This document shows positions 1 to 7,537 of a stretch of 10,712 bases of DNA, piece after piece. How positions within the stretch are numbered: the stretch's first letter is position 1; each line of letters opens with the position of its first letter. A model generated the notes under the pieces. It saw only the letters and a list, made by a program, of their open reading frames with translations. It had not been told where the DNA came from and ran no database searches. The position numbers and the translations under genes were made by a program. This stretch comes from an uncultured Parabacteroides sp. (GTDB taxonomy: Bacteria; Bacteroidota; Bacteroidia; Bacteroidales; Tannerellaceae): positions 1 to 10,712 of the forward strand of contig CALBYC010000183.1 in the NCBI GenBank assembly GCA_937890135.1, in the 5' to 3' direction.

Positions 1-80
1 GAAGGGTTTAACCACGCCACGCGGCCTCTTTGTGAAAATTATTTAGTGGACCCTAGAATAAGCTCATGCCGAGCATACAC

Positions 81-115
81 AAAAAAGAGCGTCAAGTCCT
101 TTGTCCCTGACACTC
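81..115 (-). terminator. Rho-independent terminator of the initiator tRNA gene
   Basis: On the minus strand an 8-bp stem (GAGTGTCA with TGACGCTC, one G-U wobble) encloses a 13-base loop and is followed directly by six T (the A run at 81-86 on the plus strand). It lies 10 bases downstream of the tRNA 3' end, the right place to end a single-gene tRNA transcript. Confidence 0.75.
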
Positions 116-125
116 TCTCCCTTTG

Positions 126-197
<72 letters not shown>

Positions 198-234
198 GTA
201 TGGCATAACCAAGTTAGCTTCTCGATTACGAGTG

Positions 235-265
235 CAAAGGTAAAAACTATTTTTGAACAAACAAA
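235..265 (-). promoter_or_regulatory. Bacteroidetes-type promoter of the tRNA-fMet gene
   Basis: The minus strand carries TACCTTTG (235-242), an exact match to the -7 consensus TAnnTTTG, and TTTG (262-265) as the -33 element with a 19-base spacer, which is the expected spacing. A run of eight A on the minus strand (277-284) lies just upstream and may act as an UP-like element. Transcription would start about 30 bases before the tRNA 5' end. Confidence 0.8.
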
Positions 266-290
266 ATTCTTGCAACTTTTTTTTATTCCG

Positions 291-322
291 GTTGTCTGGT
301 TTGAGCTTTTTGAGTACATTTG
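291..322 (+). promoter_or_regulatory. Probable promoter of the tetR-fabH-fabG unit
   Basis: TACATTTG at 315-322 matches the Bacteroidetes -7 consensus TAnnTTTG exactly. The -33 box is only partial: GTTG at 291-294 with a 20-base spacer. A start site near 328 would leave a leader of about 25 bases before the ATG at 352. It diverges from the tRNA promoter with about 25 bases between the two -33 boxes. A near-palindrome (TTTGCGCACAAA, 319-330) overlaps the -7 box and could be the regulator's own operator. Confidence 0.5.
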
Positions 323-351
323 CGCACAAATCAAATAACCATGTGCAATAT

Positions 352-948
352 ATGCCAGTAACCATATCAAAGACAAGAGAAATGTTAGTTGACGTAGCGA
401 GGCAACTGTTCGCCCGTATGGGAGTAGACAACACGACGATGAATGATATTGCACAAGCGTCACAAAAGGGACGCCGCACGTTATATACCTATTTCAAGAA
501 CAAGAATGAAATATATATGGCTGTGGTGGAGTCGGAATTGAGCAGGCTCTACACGATGTTGTGCGACATAGCGGAAAAGCAATTGCCGGCAGACGAGAAA
601 CTAATCACATTTATATATACCCGTTTGGACACCATCAAGTCCATCGTCTTCAGGAACGGGACGTTGCGAGCGACCTTCTTCCGGGATATATGGCGGGTGG
701 AGAAAGTAAGGAAGAACTTCGACCTGAGGGAAATCGAAATTATAAAAGGAATCCTGGACGACGGAGTGAAAGAAGGCATTTTCGAAATGCCGGACACCGA
801 CATTACCGCCTCCGTGCTGCATCATGCCCTGAAAGGCCTCGAAGTCCCTTACATACGAGGAATCATGGGGGACAACATAAGCCAGCGCATCAAACGGCGG
901 GAGAATGTGATGAACTTGATATTTAATGGAATAAAGATAAAGAAATAG
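352..948 (+). CDS. TetR/AcrR-family transcriptional regulator
   Basis: This 198-residue protein has the size and layout of a TetR repressor. The N-terminal DNA-binding domain (about residues 7-55) includes the recognition region NDIAQASQKGRRTLYTYFKN at 31-50, a close match to the family's TLYxYFxxK signature, followed by a variable, mostly helical ligand and dimer domain (about 60-198). The open frame extends upstream to a TTG at 253, but the ATG at 352 is preferred because family homology starts there and the predicted promoter (291-322) would lie inside the longer version. Its stop codon abuts the start of the FabH-like gene, so it very likely controls the acyl-synthesis genes downstream and itself, perhaps sensing an acyl-CoA or acyl-ACP. 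That role is inferred from context; the family assignment is secure, the ligand unknown. Confidence 0.88.
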   Translation: MPVTISKTREMLVDVARQLFARMGVDNTTMNDIAQASQKGRRTLYTYFKNKNEIYMAVVESELSRLYTMLCDIAEKQLPADEKLITFIYTRLDTIKSIVFRNGTLRATFFRDIWRVEKVRKNFDLREIEIIKGILDDGVKEGIFEMPDTDITASVLHHALKGLEVPYIRGIMGDNISQRIKRRENVMNLIFNGIKIKK

Positions 949-1893
949 ATGTACATCAATGCGACCGGTTATTACGTGCCTGACGAGCGAGTAGATAACC
1001 AACACTTTTCCGAGCTTAACGGCATGACCTGCGAATGGATTGAGCAGCGTACCGGGATCAAGACCCGTTCAAAAGCGAAACCCGAAGAAAACGTCAACAG
1101 CATGAGCATGGAAGCGATTGAAAACGCTTTGCCGGGACTGCCCTACGGCATCACGGAAGTAGACCTGGTCGTCTCCGCTTCTTACTCGCCATACGACACC
1201 GTCGCGACGGCCGCCCATTTGGCACAAAACAGATATAACATCGCCAACGCCAAGGCGCTCTACCTGTCATCGGCCTGTTCTTCTTTCATGAACGCATTGG
1301 AAGTGGTGGAAGGCTATTTCGCCATGAGCAAAGCAAGCAAGGCCCTTGTGCTCGGAGGCGACAAGAACTCGGCCTACGCCACCGAGTCCAACCCCAAGGA
1401 CGGACATTTGTGGGGAGACGCCGCCGTGGCCTTTTTCATCTCCAAAGAGCGCGTCACCGACCTTGATGCAGAGATTATCGAGGTATACACCAAAGGGTTG
1501 GGTCACCTGCCGAAAGCTCCGACAGCCGTCCACCTCTATCCAAAAGACGGAGGAATCAGCATGCCAGAAGGGAAAGACGTCTTTATCCAGGCATGCACGC
1601 ACATGCCCAAGAACGTCCTTTACCTGCTGGAGAAGAACGGCCTCGCCATAGGAGACTTGAGTTATTTCATAGGCCACCAGGCCAATATGCGGATCATGGC
1701 CAACATCGCCAAGCAGCTGGATTTGCCCGAAGAAAAGCTGTTGCACAACATCGGGGAGCTGGGCAACACGGGGTCCGCCAGTTGCGCATTGGTTTATGCC
1801 CAAAACAAATCACGTTTCAAGGCGGGAGATGTCGTCGCGTTAACCGTGTTCGGAGGAGGATATTCCACCGGCGCATGCTTGATCAAACATTAA
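949..1893 (+). CDS. FabH-like 3-oxoacyl-ACP synthase III (KAS III)
   Basis: A 314-residue thiolase-fold condensing enzyme, about the length of E. coli FabH (317). The KAS III triad is complete: Cys110 in LSSACSSF, His243 in GHQAN and Asn273 in GELGNTGSAS. The N-terminal RTGIKTR segment (34-40) and the C-terminal glycine-rich FGGGYSTG (301-308) are also typical. Known KAS III enzymes condense an acyl-CoA starter with malonyl-ACP to begin a fatty-acid chain. The ATG follows the regulator's TAG directly, which suggests translational coupling. The nucleophile motif has SSACSS where housekeeping FabH has an ACAG-like sequence, and the gene is not beside rpmF or plsX, where housekeeping fabH is often found. 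It may therefore be a second, specialised copy with an unusual starter or target lipid; substrate unknown. Confidence 0.88.
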   Translation: MYINATGYYVPDERVDNQHFSELNGMTCEWIEQRTGIKTRSKAKPEENVNSMSMEAIENALPGLPYGITEVDLVVSASYSPYDTVATAAHLAQNRYNIANAKALYLSSACSSFMNALEVVEGYFAMSKASKALVLGGDKNSAYATESNPKDGHLWGDAAVAFFISKERVTDLDAEIIEVYTKGLGHLPKAPTAVHLYPKDGGISMPEGKDVFIQACTHMPKNVLYLLEKNGLAIGDLSYFIGHQANMRIMANIAKQLDLPEEKLLHNIGELGNTGSASCALVYAQNKSRFKAGDVVALTVFGGGYSTGACLIKH

Positions 1894-1910
1894 TTTAACA
1901 AGATACAAGA

Positions 1911-2657
1911 ATGAAACTATTAGAAGGAAAAGTAGCCATCATCACGGGCGCAGCCCGTGGCATTGGCAAAGCGATTGCTTTGAAATTCGCTTCCGAAGGC
2001 GCAAACGTAGCCTTTACCGATTTAGTTATTGATGAAAACGGATTGGCCACCCAAAAAGAATTAGAGGCTTTGGGTGCCATAGCCAAAGGCTATGCTTCCA
2101 ATGCGGCCAATTTCGAAGAGACTCATGCCGTCGTAGCCGACATCGTCAAGGACTTCGGCCGTATCGACATTTTAGTGAACAACGCCGGCATCACAAAAGA
2201 CGGTCTGATGATGCGTATGAGCGAGGGGCAATGGGATGCCGTCCTGAACGTAAACTTGAAATCGGCTTTCAACTTCATCCATGCCTGCACTCCCGTCATG
2301 ATGAAACAGCGCTGCGGCAGCATCATCAACATGGCCTCCGTCGTAGGCGTCCATGGCAACGCAGGGCAGTGCAACTACGCCGCATCCAAAGGCGGCATGA
2401 TAGCATTGGCCAAATCCATCGCTCAGGAGCTGGGTTCAAGAGGCATCCGCGCGAATGCCATCGCCCCGGGTTTCATCATGACAGCCATGACGGACTCCTT
2501 GCCGGACGATGTGAAAGCTGAATGGTGCAAGAAGATTCCTTTGCGCCGCGGCGGCACTCCGGAAGATGTGGCCAACATCGCCGCATTCCTGGCTTCCGAC
2601 ATGTCTTCATACGTTTCCGGCCAAGTCATCCAGGTAGATGGCGGCATGAACATGTGA
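1911..2657 (+). CDS. fabG: 3-oxoacyl-ACP reductase (FabG, SDR family)
   Basis: A 248-residue classical short-chain dehydrogenase. Visible elements are the nucleotide-binding TGAARGIG at 12-19, NNAG at 90-93, and the catalytic tetrad Asn115, Ser143, Tyr156 and Lys160 (YAASK). The C-terminal motif VSGQVIQVDGGMNM is characteristic of FabG. FabG reduces 3-oxoacyl-ACP to 3-hydroxyacyl-ACP with NADPH in the cytoplasm, the step directly after the FabH condensation. It lies 17 bases after the FabH-like gene, so the pair would carry out consecutive reactions of one elongation cycle under the upstream TetR regulator. Whether this is the cell's main FabG or a paralogue dedicated to this unit cannot be told from the window. 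No acyl carrier protein, dehydratase or enoyl reductase gene is present here. Confidence 0.9.
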   Translation: MKLLEGKVAIITGAARGIGKAIALKFASEGANVAFTDLVIDENGLATQKELEALGAIAKGYASNAANFEETHAVVADIVKDFGRIDILVNNAGITKDGLMMRMSEGQWDAVLNVNLKSAFNFIHACTPVMMKQRCGSIINMASVVGVHGNAGQCNYAASKGGMIALAKSIAQELGSRGIRANAIAPGFIMTAMTDSLPDDVKAEWCKKIPLRRGGTPEDVANIAAFLASDMSSYVSGQVIQVDGGMNM

Positions 2658-2781
2658 TCCGCATAGAAGGACATACCGACCCTGAAAGGGGCAATCACGC
2701 TGTGCCTGACGAGTTTTACCGCCCTGGCACGGCGTGGTCGTTCCCTATCCCTGACAACAAACTCTGACAACTGCATTTTCC

Positions 2782-3456
2782 ATGAAAGTTATATACGAAG
2801 ACAATCATATCATAGCGGTGGACAAGACATGCCGTGAAATCGTCCAAGGCGACAAAACGGGCGACACTCCCCTTTCCGAAACATTGAAAGTATGGATAAA
2901 AGAGAAATACAACAAACCGGGGAATGTGTTCGTAGGAGTGGCACACCGGCTGGACCGTCCGGTAAGCGGCGTGGTCATTTTCGCCAAGACAAGCAAGGCT
3001 CTGGCGAGGTTGAATGATATGTTCCGCGAAGGTGCCGTGAAAAAGACTTACTGGGCCATCGTCAAGAACCGCCCACCCAAAGAAGAGGATGAATTGGTGA
3101 ATTGGTTGGTACGGAATGAAAAACAGAACAAAAGCTACGCCTACGATACGGAACGCCCCCATGCCAAAAAGGCCATCCTGCATTACAGAGTCATCGCCCG
3201 GTCCGAGAAATATCATCTGCTGGAAATCGACTTGAAGACAGGCCGGCATCACCAAATCCGTTGCCAGTTGGCCAAAATGGGATGCCCCATCAAGGGAGAT
3301 TTGAAATACGGGGCAGACAGGTCGAACCCGGATGGAGGCATCAGCCTGCATGCCCGCAAGGCCTCCTTCATCCATCCGGTATCCCGTCTTCCCATCGAAA
3401 TCGTCGCTCCCGTACCTGATGACAAATTATGGAAAGCCATCAGCTCAGGACTTTGA
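2782..3456 (+). CDS. RluA-family RNA pseudouridine synthase
   Basis: A 224-residue protein that would convert specific uridines in rRNA or tRNA to pseudouridine. The catalytic motif HRLDRPVSG is at 55-63 with the nucleophile Asp58, and the second family motif LKTGRHHQIR is at 151-160. There is no N-terminal S4 RNA-binding domain, so the size and build resemble E. coli RluA (219 aa) rather than RluC or RluD; the target uridine cannot be predicted. The 124 bases before it show no Bacteroidetes promoter or terminator, so it may be read through from fabG, but a functional link is doubtful. Its last 12 bases overlap the end of the convergent uxuA gene. Confidence 0.9.
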   Translation: MKVIYEDNHIIAVDKTCREIVQGDKTGDTPLSETLKVWIKEKYNKPGNVFVGVAHRLDRPVSGVVIFAKTSKALARLNDMFREGAVKKTYWAIVKNRPPKEEDELVNWLVRNEKQNKSYAYDTERPHAKKAILHYRVIARSEKYHLLEIDLKTGRHHQIRCQLAKMGCPIKGDLKYGADRSNPDGGISLHARKASFIHPVSRLPIEIVAPVPDDKLWKAISSGL

Positions 3457-4589
3457 TTCCATGTCCCGGGCCATGCCATATTCCAGCCCGCGTAATTCCG
3501 CCAATCCTCTCAATCGCCCTATGCACGAATAACCAGGATTGGTTTTTTTATGCAAATCGTCTATCATCTGGTGTCCATGGTCCGGACGGACAGGAATGGA
3601 AACTTTCCTCCGCTGTTCAACTTGCAACAGCGCTTTCATCATGCCGTACATATCGACATCCCCGCCCAAGTGGTCAGCCTCATAGAAATTGCCTTCGCCG
3701 TCCCGCTTCGTGCTTCGCAAATGGACGAAATTCACACGTTCGCCAAATTCATACATCATGCCGACCAAATCGTTATCGGCCCTCACGCCCAACGACCCCG
3801 TACACAAACACAAACCATTGGAACGGTTTGGAACGGCTTGGACAAGTTTGCGGAAATCATCCGCCGTCGACATGATACGGGGCAGGCCCAATATGGGATA
3901 AGGGGGTCGTCCGGATGAATCACCAGGCTGATGCCTGCTTCGTCCGCCACAGGGCAAATCTCGGATAAGAAATAAATCAGATTGTCCCTGAGTTTCTCGG
4001 CACTGACTTCTTTATAACGGCCAAGGGCCTCATGGAATTGCTCCAAGGTAAAGCTCTCCTCAGAACCGGGAAGGCCGGCTATGATATTGCGTGTAAGCAG
4101 AGTCTTTTCCCCTTCGTCCATCTCTTGATACCGTTTCCAAGCTTTCGCCTTTTCCTCGTCTGAATATTCCAATTCCGCCATGAACGCAGCTTTCTCGAAG
4201 CGCAATGCCTTGGAACCATCCGGCATAGGGTATGCCAAATCCGTCCGGGTCCAATCCAACACCGGCATGAAATTATACGTGACACAATAAATGCCACATT
4301 GGGCCAAGTTGCGCAAGCTCTCCTTATAATTGTCGATATACTGCTGAAATTTCCCCGTTTGCGTTTTGATATGTTCATGGACTGGGACACTCTCGACAAC
4401 GCTCCAGTCCAACCCGGCTTCCGCTATCATCTTTTTCCTTTTGGATATCTCTTCCACGCTCCATACTTCCCCGTTGGGGATATGATGCAATGCATGAACG
4501 ATGTCCGTCGCCCCAGCCTGACGAATATCCGAAAGGGAGACCGGGTCATTCGGGCCATACCAACGCCACGATTGTTTACATAAATACAT
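3445..4589 (-). pseudogene. uxuA: D-mannonate dehydratase UxuA, split by a one-base frameshift
   Basis: UxuA dehydrates D-mannonate to 2-keto-3-deoxygluconate. The ATG at 4589 opens a product whose start, with WRWYGPNDPVSLSDIRQAGA near residue 8, is unmistakable. This frame matches the family up to HPDDP (about residue 229). Homology then continues in another frame from PPYPILGLPRI through LCLCTGSLG, FVHLR and IPVRPDHGH to a stop at 3445. The break lies in a C5 tract (plus-strand G run 3902-3906); a sixth C would restore one 381-residue protein, close to E. coli UxuA (394). As written, translation continues out of frame to a stop at 3783, giving about 268 residues without the C-terminal metal and active-site motifs. 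It could be a real mutation, a homopolymer sequencing error, or be rescued by slippage. It is the last gene of the operon, 11 bases after uxuB. Confidence 0.9.
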
Positions 4590-4600
4590 AAGCGACTCTT

Positions 4601-5413
4601 TTAAATTGAAAATGCATTGAACCCTCCATCCACAACAGTCAACGTGCCGGACACGAACTTGGAAGCGTCGCTGGCCAGCCATTGCAACGTGCCTAACAAC
4701 TCTTCCGGCTCGCCAAAGCGTTTAAAAGGTGTATGAGCCAATATCGTCTCCGCCCGGGCTGTCAAACTGCCATCGGGATGAGTCAGCAAGGAGCGATTCT
4801 GCTCCGTCAGAAAGAACCCGGGAGCGATAGCATTCACGCGCAAACCGGGTCCGAACTTAGTAGCCAGCTCGCCGCACATGTACTGGGTGAAATTAATGAC
4901 CGCCGCCTTTGACACGCCATATCCTGCCACTCTCGTCAAGGGACGCAACCCTGCTTCAGAAGCGATATTGATGATGGATCCCTGCTTTTGATTCACCATG
5001 GCCCGGGCAAACACCAATGTTGGCAATATCGTCCCGAACAGGTTCAAATCGACCACCTGACGAACGGCGTCGGTATCCAAATCGAACAGTGTTTTATCCG
5101 GTGCGATGGTCGCTCCGGGCATATTCCCGCCTGCCGCATTTATCAATACATCCACTTTGCCGAACTTTTCCATTATTTCGGTATAATTCTCCTCCAAAAG
5201 GGATTTGTCCAACACATTCGTGACAAGGAAAAGAGCAGAATGGCCTGCTTTTGTCACCTCGTCCTCCAGCTTCCCGCCTATTTCCCGATTACGGCCAAGA
5301 ATGACAACATGGGCGCCTTCTTCGGCGAAGTGGCGAACCATTGCCCTTCCCAATATACCCGTCGCTCCGGTGATGACAATGACACGATCTTTTACACAAA
5401 ACAGATTTTTCAT
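4601..5413 (-). CDS. uxuB: SDR-type D-fructuronate reductase (mannonate oxidoreductase)
   Basis: A 270-residue short-chain dehydrogenase with TGATGILG at 15-22, NAAGG at 92-96, Asn124, Ser152, Tyr165 and Lys169 (YGVSK), and a C-terminal SGTLTVVDGGFNAFSI. Placed between the exuT and uxuA genes, it should reduce D-fructuronate to D-mannonate, the step before UxuA. E. coli UxuB belongs to the unrelated long-chain mannitol dehydrogenase family (about 486 aa), whereas Bacillus subtilis uses an SDR protein of similar size, so this is the SDR version. Arg41 after the second beta strand (LGRN) hints at NADPH preference; this is inferred. Its ATG lies 4 bases after the exuT stop. The SDR family is certain; substrate assignment rests on operon context. 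Confidence 0.85.
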   Translation of the reverse strand: MKNLFCVKDRVIVITGATGILGRAMVRHFAEEGAHVVILGRNREIGGKLEDEVTKAGHSALFLVTNVLDKSLLEENYTEIMEKFGKVDVLINAAGGNMPGATIAPDKTLFDLDTDAVRQVVDLNLFGTILPTLVFARAMVNQKQGSIINIASEAGLRPLTRVAGYGVSKAAVINFTQYMCGELATKFGPGLRVNAIAPGFFLTEQNRSLLTHPDGSLTARAETILAHTPFKRFGEPEELLGTLQWLASDASKFVSGTLTVVDGGFNAFSI

Positions 5414-5417
5414 ATTT

Positions 5418-6836
5418 TTATCCTTGAATGATTTTATACTTCGGAACCAACATCTTCATGATGCTCCAACCTACAAGGTAAGCGACCGAACAAATGCAGA
5501 ATATAATGAAATACCCGGCCGGTTTCCCCACGAAGCCCATAAATTCCAATTGCACTTTGTCCGCATAAACAAACAAGTTCCCGGCGCAAGATTGCATCAG
5601 CATGGAACTGACACCGCCAGCCATGCCTCCTATGCCAGTGACCGTGGCTACGGCATTTTTCGGGAACATGTCGCTTACTGTCGTGTAGATATTGGCCGAC
5701 CACGACTGGTGGGCTGCACATCCCAGACCTATCAGGATTATCGGGAACCACGGGGATATGGTGCCCAACGGCTGGGCAAACAACACGATCAAGGGGACAA
5801 AGGCAAAGATAAACATGGCCCTCATCCGGGCAGCATAAGGGTTTTCCTTGTTGCGATTGATGAAAATAGTCGGCAATTTACCGCCCAACAACGAAAGCAT
5901 CGTGATAGAATAGAGCGTAAATATCAATGCCATGCCCAGGCCCTCGGATGTCTTGATGCCGAATTGGGTGTTCAAATAAGAAGGAGTCCAAAACAAGAAG
6001 AACCACCACACGCCGTCCGTGCAAAACTTGCCTAACAGAAACGCCCAAGTTTGCCTATAACGGAAACATTGGAGGATGGGCATGTTTTTGATTTCTTTCT
6101 GCTCTTTCAGCAAATCGGCTTCCAACTGCTTGTCTTGTTCGATATACTCCAATTCTGCCGGGTTCACAAAGCGGCTTTTGGCAGGGGGAGCATACATAAA
6201 CACCCAAAAGCCCATCCAGACAAAACCCAACACACCAATAATGACAAAGGCAAACTCCCATCCCCAGTGCTTCGCAAGCAGGGGTATGGTCAAAGGAGCG
6301 ATTAACGCACCTATGGACGCACCCGCGTTAAAGACCGAAGTAGCGAACGCACGGTCTCTTTTCGGGAAATACTCGGCCGTCACCTTTACCGCCACAGGGA
6401 AGTATCCTGATTCGCCTATCGCCAGGACACAACGGGCAGCCAGGAAGAAATACATGCTGACGGTCGAAACCAGCACGGCGAGATCTCCCGTGGCGGCTAT
6501 CAAATGGGCTTTGTCTTCCACCCCGACGACCATTTCGGTCAACATGCCGCAAAAGGCATGGAGGCACGCACCCGCAGACCAAACGCCTATGGACCAAAGG
6601 TAGCCTTTCTTTGTCCCCAGCCAGTCAATGATACGTCCGGCGAACAGCATACCTATGGCATACACGATCGAGAATGTAGCCGTCACAATGCCATAATGCG
6701 CCTCGTTCCAATGGAACTCCGGTTTGATGAACTCATCCCATGTGAGTGATAAGACCTGACGGTCCAGATAGTTAATCGTCAAAGCCAGAAACATCATAAT
6801 GCAGATGGTCCAACGGTAATGTGTCATCTTTGCCAT
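5418..6836 (-). CDS. exuT: MFS hexuronate transporter (ExuT-like, ACS family)
   Basis: A 472-residue inner-membrane protein with about twelve hydrophobic segments. The first segment ends in NYLDRQVLS (22-30), the signature of the anion:cation symporter (ACS) family, and the loop 2-3 MFS motif GRIIDWLGTKKG is at 67-78. A long, charged cytoplasmic loop in the middle separates the two six-helix halves. Family members such as E. coli ExuT bring in glucuronate and galacturonate with protons, and the surrounding catabolic genes make a uronate the likely cargo here. It is packed tightly: 4 bases after eda and 4 bases before uxuB. In Bacteroidales the uronate would first have to cross the outer membrane; no SusC/SusD pair is in this window. 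Confidence 0.9.
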   Translation of the reverse strand: MAKMTHYRWTICIMMFLALTINYLDRQVLSLTWDEFIKPEFHWNEAHYGIVTATFSIVYAIGMLFAGRIIDWLGTKKGYLWSIGVWSAGACLHAFCGMLTEMVVGVEDKAHLIAATGDLAVLVSTVSMYFFLAARCVLAIGESGYFPVAVKVTAEYFPKRDRAFATSVFNAGASIGALIAPLTIPLLAKHWGWEFAFVIIGVLGFVWMGFWVFMYAPPAKSRFVNPAELEYIEQDKQLEADLLKEQKEIKNMPILQCFRYRQTWAFLLGKFCTDGVWWFFLFWTPSYLNTQFGIKTSEGLGMALIFTLYSITMLSLLGGKLPTIFINRNKENPYAARMRAMFIFAFVPLIVLFAQPLGTISPWFPIILIGLGCAAHQSWSANIYTTVSDMFPKNAVATVTGIGGMAGGVSSMLMQSCAGNLFVYADKVQLEFMGFVGKPAGYFIIFCICSVAYLVGWSIMKMLVPKYKIIQG

Positions 6837-6840
6837 ACTA

Positions 6841-7512
6841 TCATCCTCTCGCGTTTTGAATTATTGATAATGAGAAACGGCACATCTCGGTTATGTAATC
6901 CCAATTTTCCGCAGCGATTTCCTCCTTAGGGAACAATTTGGAGCCCATGCCCACGCAAGTAGTGCCGGCTTTCATCCAGCCGCTCAAATTCTCTTCCGTC
7001 GGCTCGACCGCCCCGGTAGCCATGACCATCGTCCAAGGCAGGGGGGCTTTGATATTCTTCACAAAGGAAGGTCCGCCCACATTGCCGGCAGGAAAAATCT
7101 TTACCAAGTCACAGCCCAGTTCCTGCGCCATGCCTATCTCCGTCACCGAACCGCATCCCGGGGTATAAGGAACCAGATGGCGGTTGCATAATTTCGCTAT
7201 GTCCGGGTTAAGGTAAGGCCCTACCACGAAATTCGCACCGAATTGCAAGTAAAGCGCAGCTGTCGGGGCATCCACGACTGAACCTACCCCTAAAATAAGT
7301 TCCGGACACTCCTTGCGAGCATATTTGGCCAGCTCCACAAACACCTCACAGGCAAAGTCCCCCCTATTCGTGAACTCGAAGGCACGCACGCCCCCTTCGT
7401 AGCACGCACGTACCACTTGTTTTGCTATCCGCGAATCTTCATGATAAAAGACCGGAACCATCCCTGTGCGGCGAATGGTCTCTAAAACTCTAATTTTGTC
7501 GAATGTTGCCAT
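6841..7512 (-). CDS. eda: KDPG aldolase (2-dehydro-3-deoxy-phosphogluconate aldolase)
   Basis: A 223-residue class I aldolase of the KDPG/KHG family (E. coli Eda is 213). The Schiff-base lysine is Lys138 in CDLVKIFPAG, and the catalytic glutamate is Glu46 in FEFTNRGD. The segment YTPGCGSVTE (116-125) corresponds to the family's PGxxTPxE loop, and GPSFVKNIKAP follows as the phosphate-binding region. It cleaves 2-keto-3-deoxy-6-phosphogluconate to pyruvate and glyceraldehyde-3-phosphate, the last dedicated step of the uronate route. It lies 25 bases downstream of kdgK, the enzyme that makes its substrate. Some family members also act on 4-hydroxy-2-oxoglutarate. Confidence 0.9.
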   Translation of the reverse strand: MATFDKIRVLETIRRTGMVPVFYHEDSRIAKQVVRACYEGGVRAFEFTNRGDFACEVFVELAKYARKECPELILGVGSVVDAPTAALYLQFGANFVVGPYLNPDIAKLCNRHLVPYTPGCGSVTEIGMAQELGCDLVKIFPAGNVGGPSFVKNIKAPLPWTMVMATGAVEPTEENLSGWMKAGTTCVGMGSKLFPKEEIAAENWDYITEMCRFSLSIIQNARG

Positions 7513-7537
7513 GTTATCAGATTATATGTTGCAAATT

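Noticed and set aside
1..80. Open frame running in from the left edge through the tRNA region
   Set aside because: Too short, no recognisable protein, and it reads into the terminator and tRNA gene.
253..351. TTG-initiated extension of the TetR gene by 33 residues
   Set aside because: The extra segment has no family similarity and would contain the predicted promoter and start site.
1267..1803. A 178-codon minus-strand open frame inside the FabH-like gene
   Set aside because: It lies wholly inside a gene with an intact catalytic triad and is a codon-bias shadow.
2658..2781. Possible terminator or promoter between fabG and the pseudouridine synthase gene
   Set aside because: Only imperfect stems (for example ACCGCC with GGC-GT-GGT) without a T run, and no TAnnTTTG box; nothing supportable.
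2716..3375. A 219-codon minus-strand open frame opposite the pseudouridine synthase gene
   Set aside because: The plus-strand gene has complete catalytic motifs; the antisense product shows no recognisable domain.
5205..6035. A 276-codon plus-strand open frame opposite uxuB and exuT
   Set aside because: It spans two well-supported minus-strand genes and their junction, and its charged product resembles no known family.
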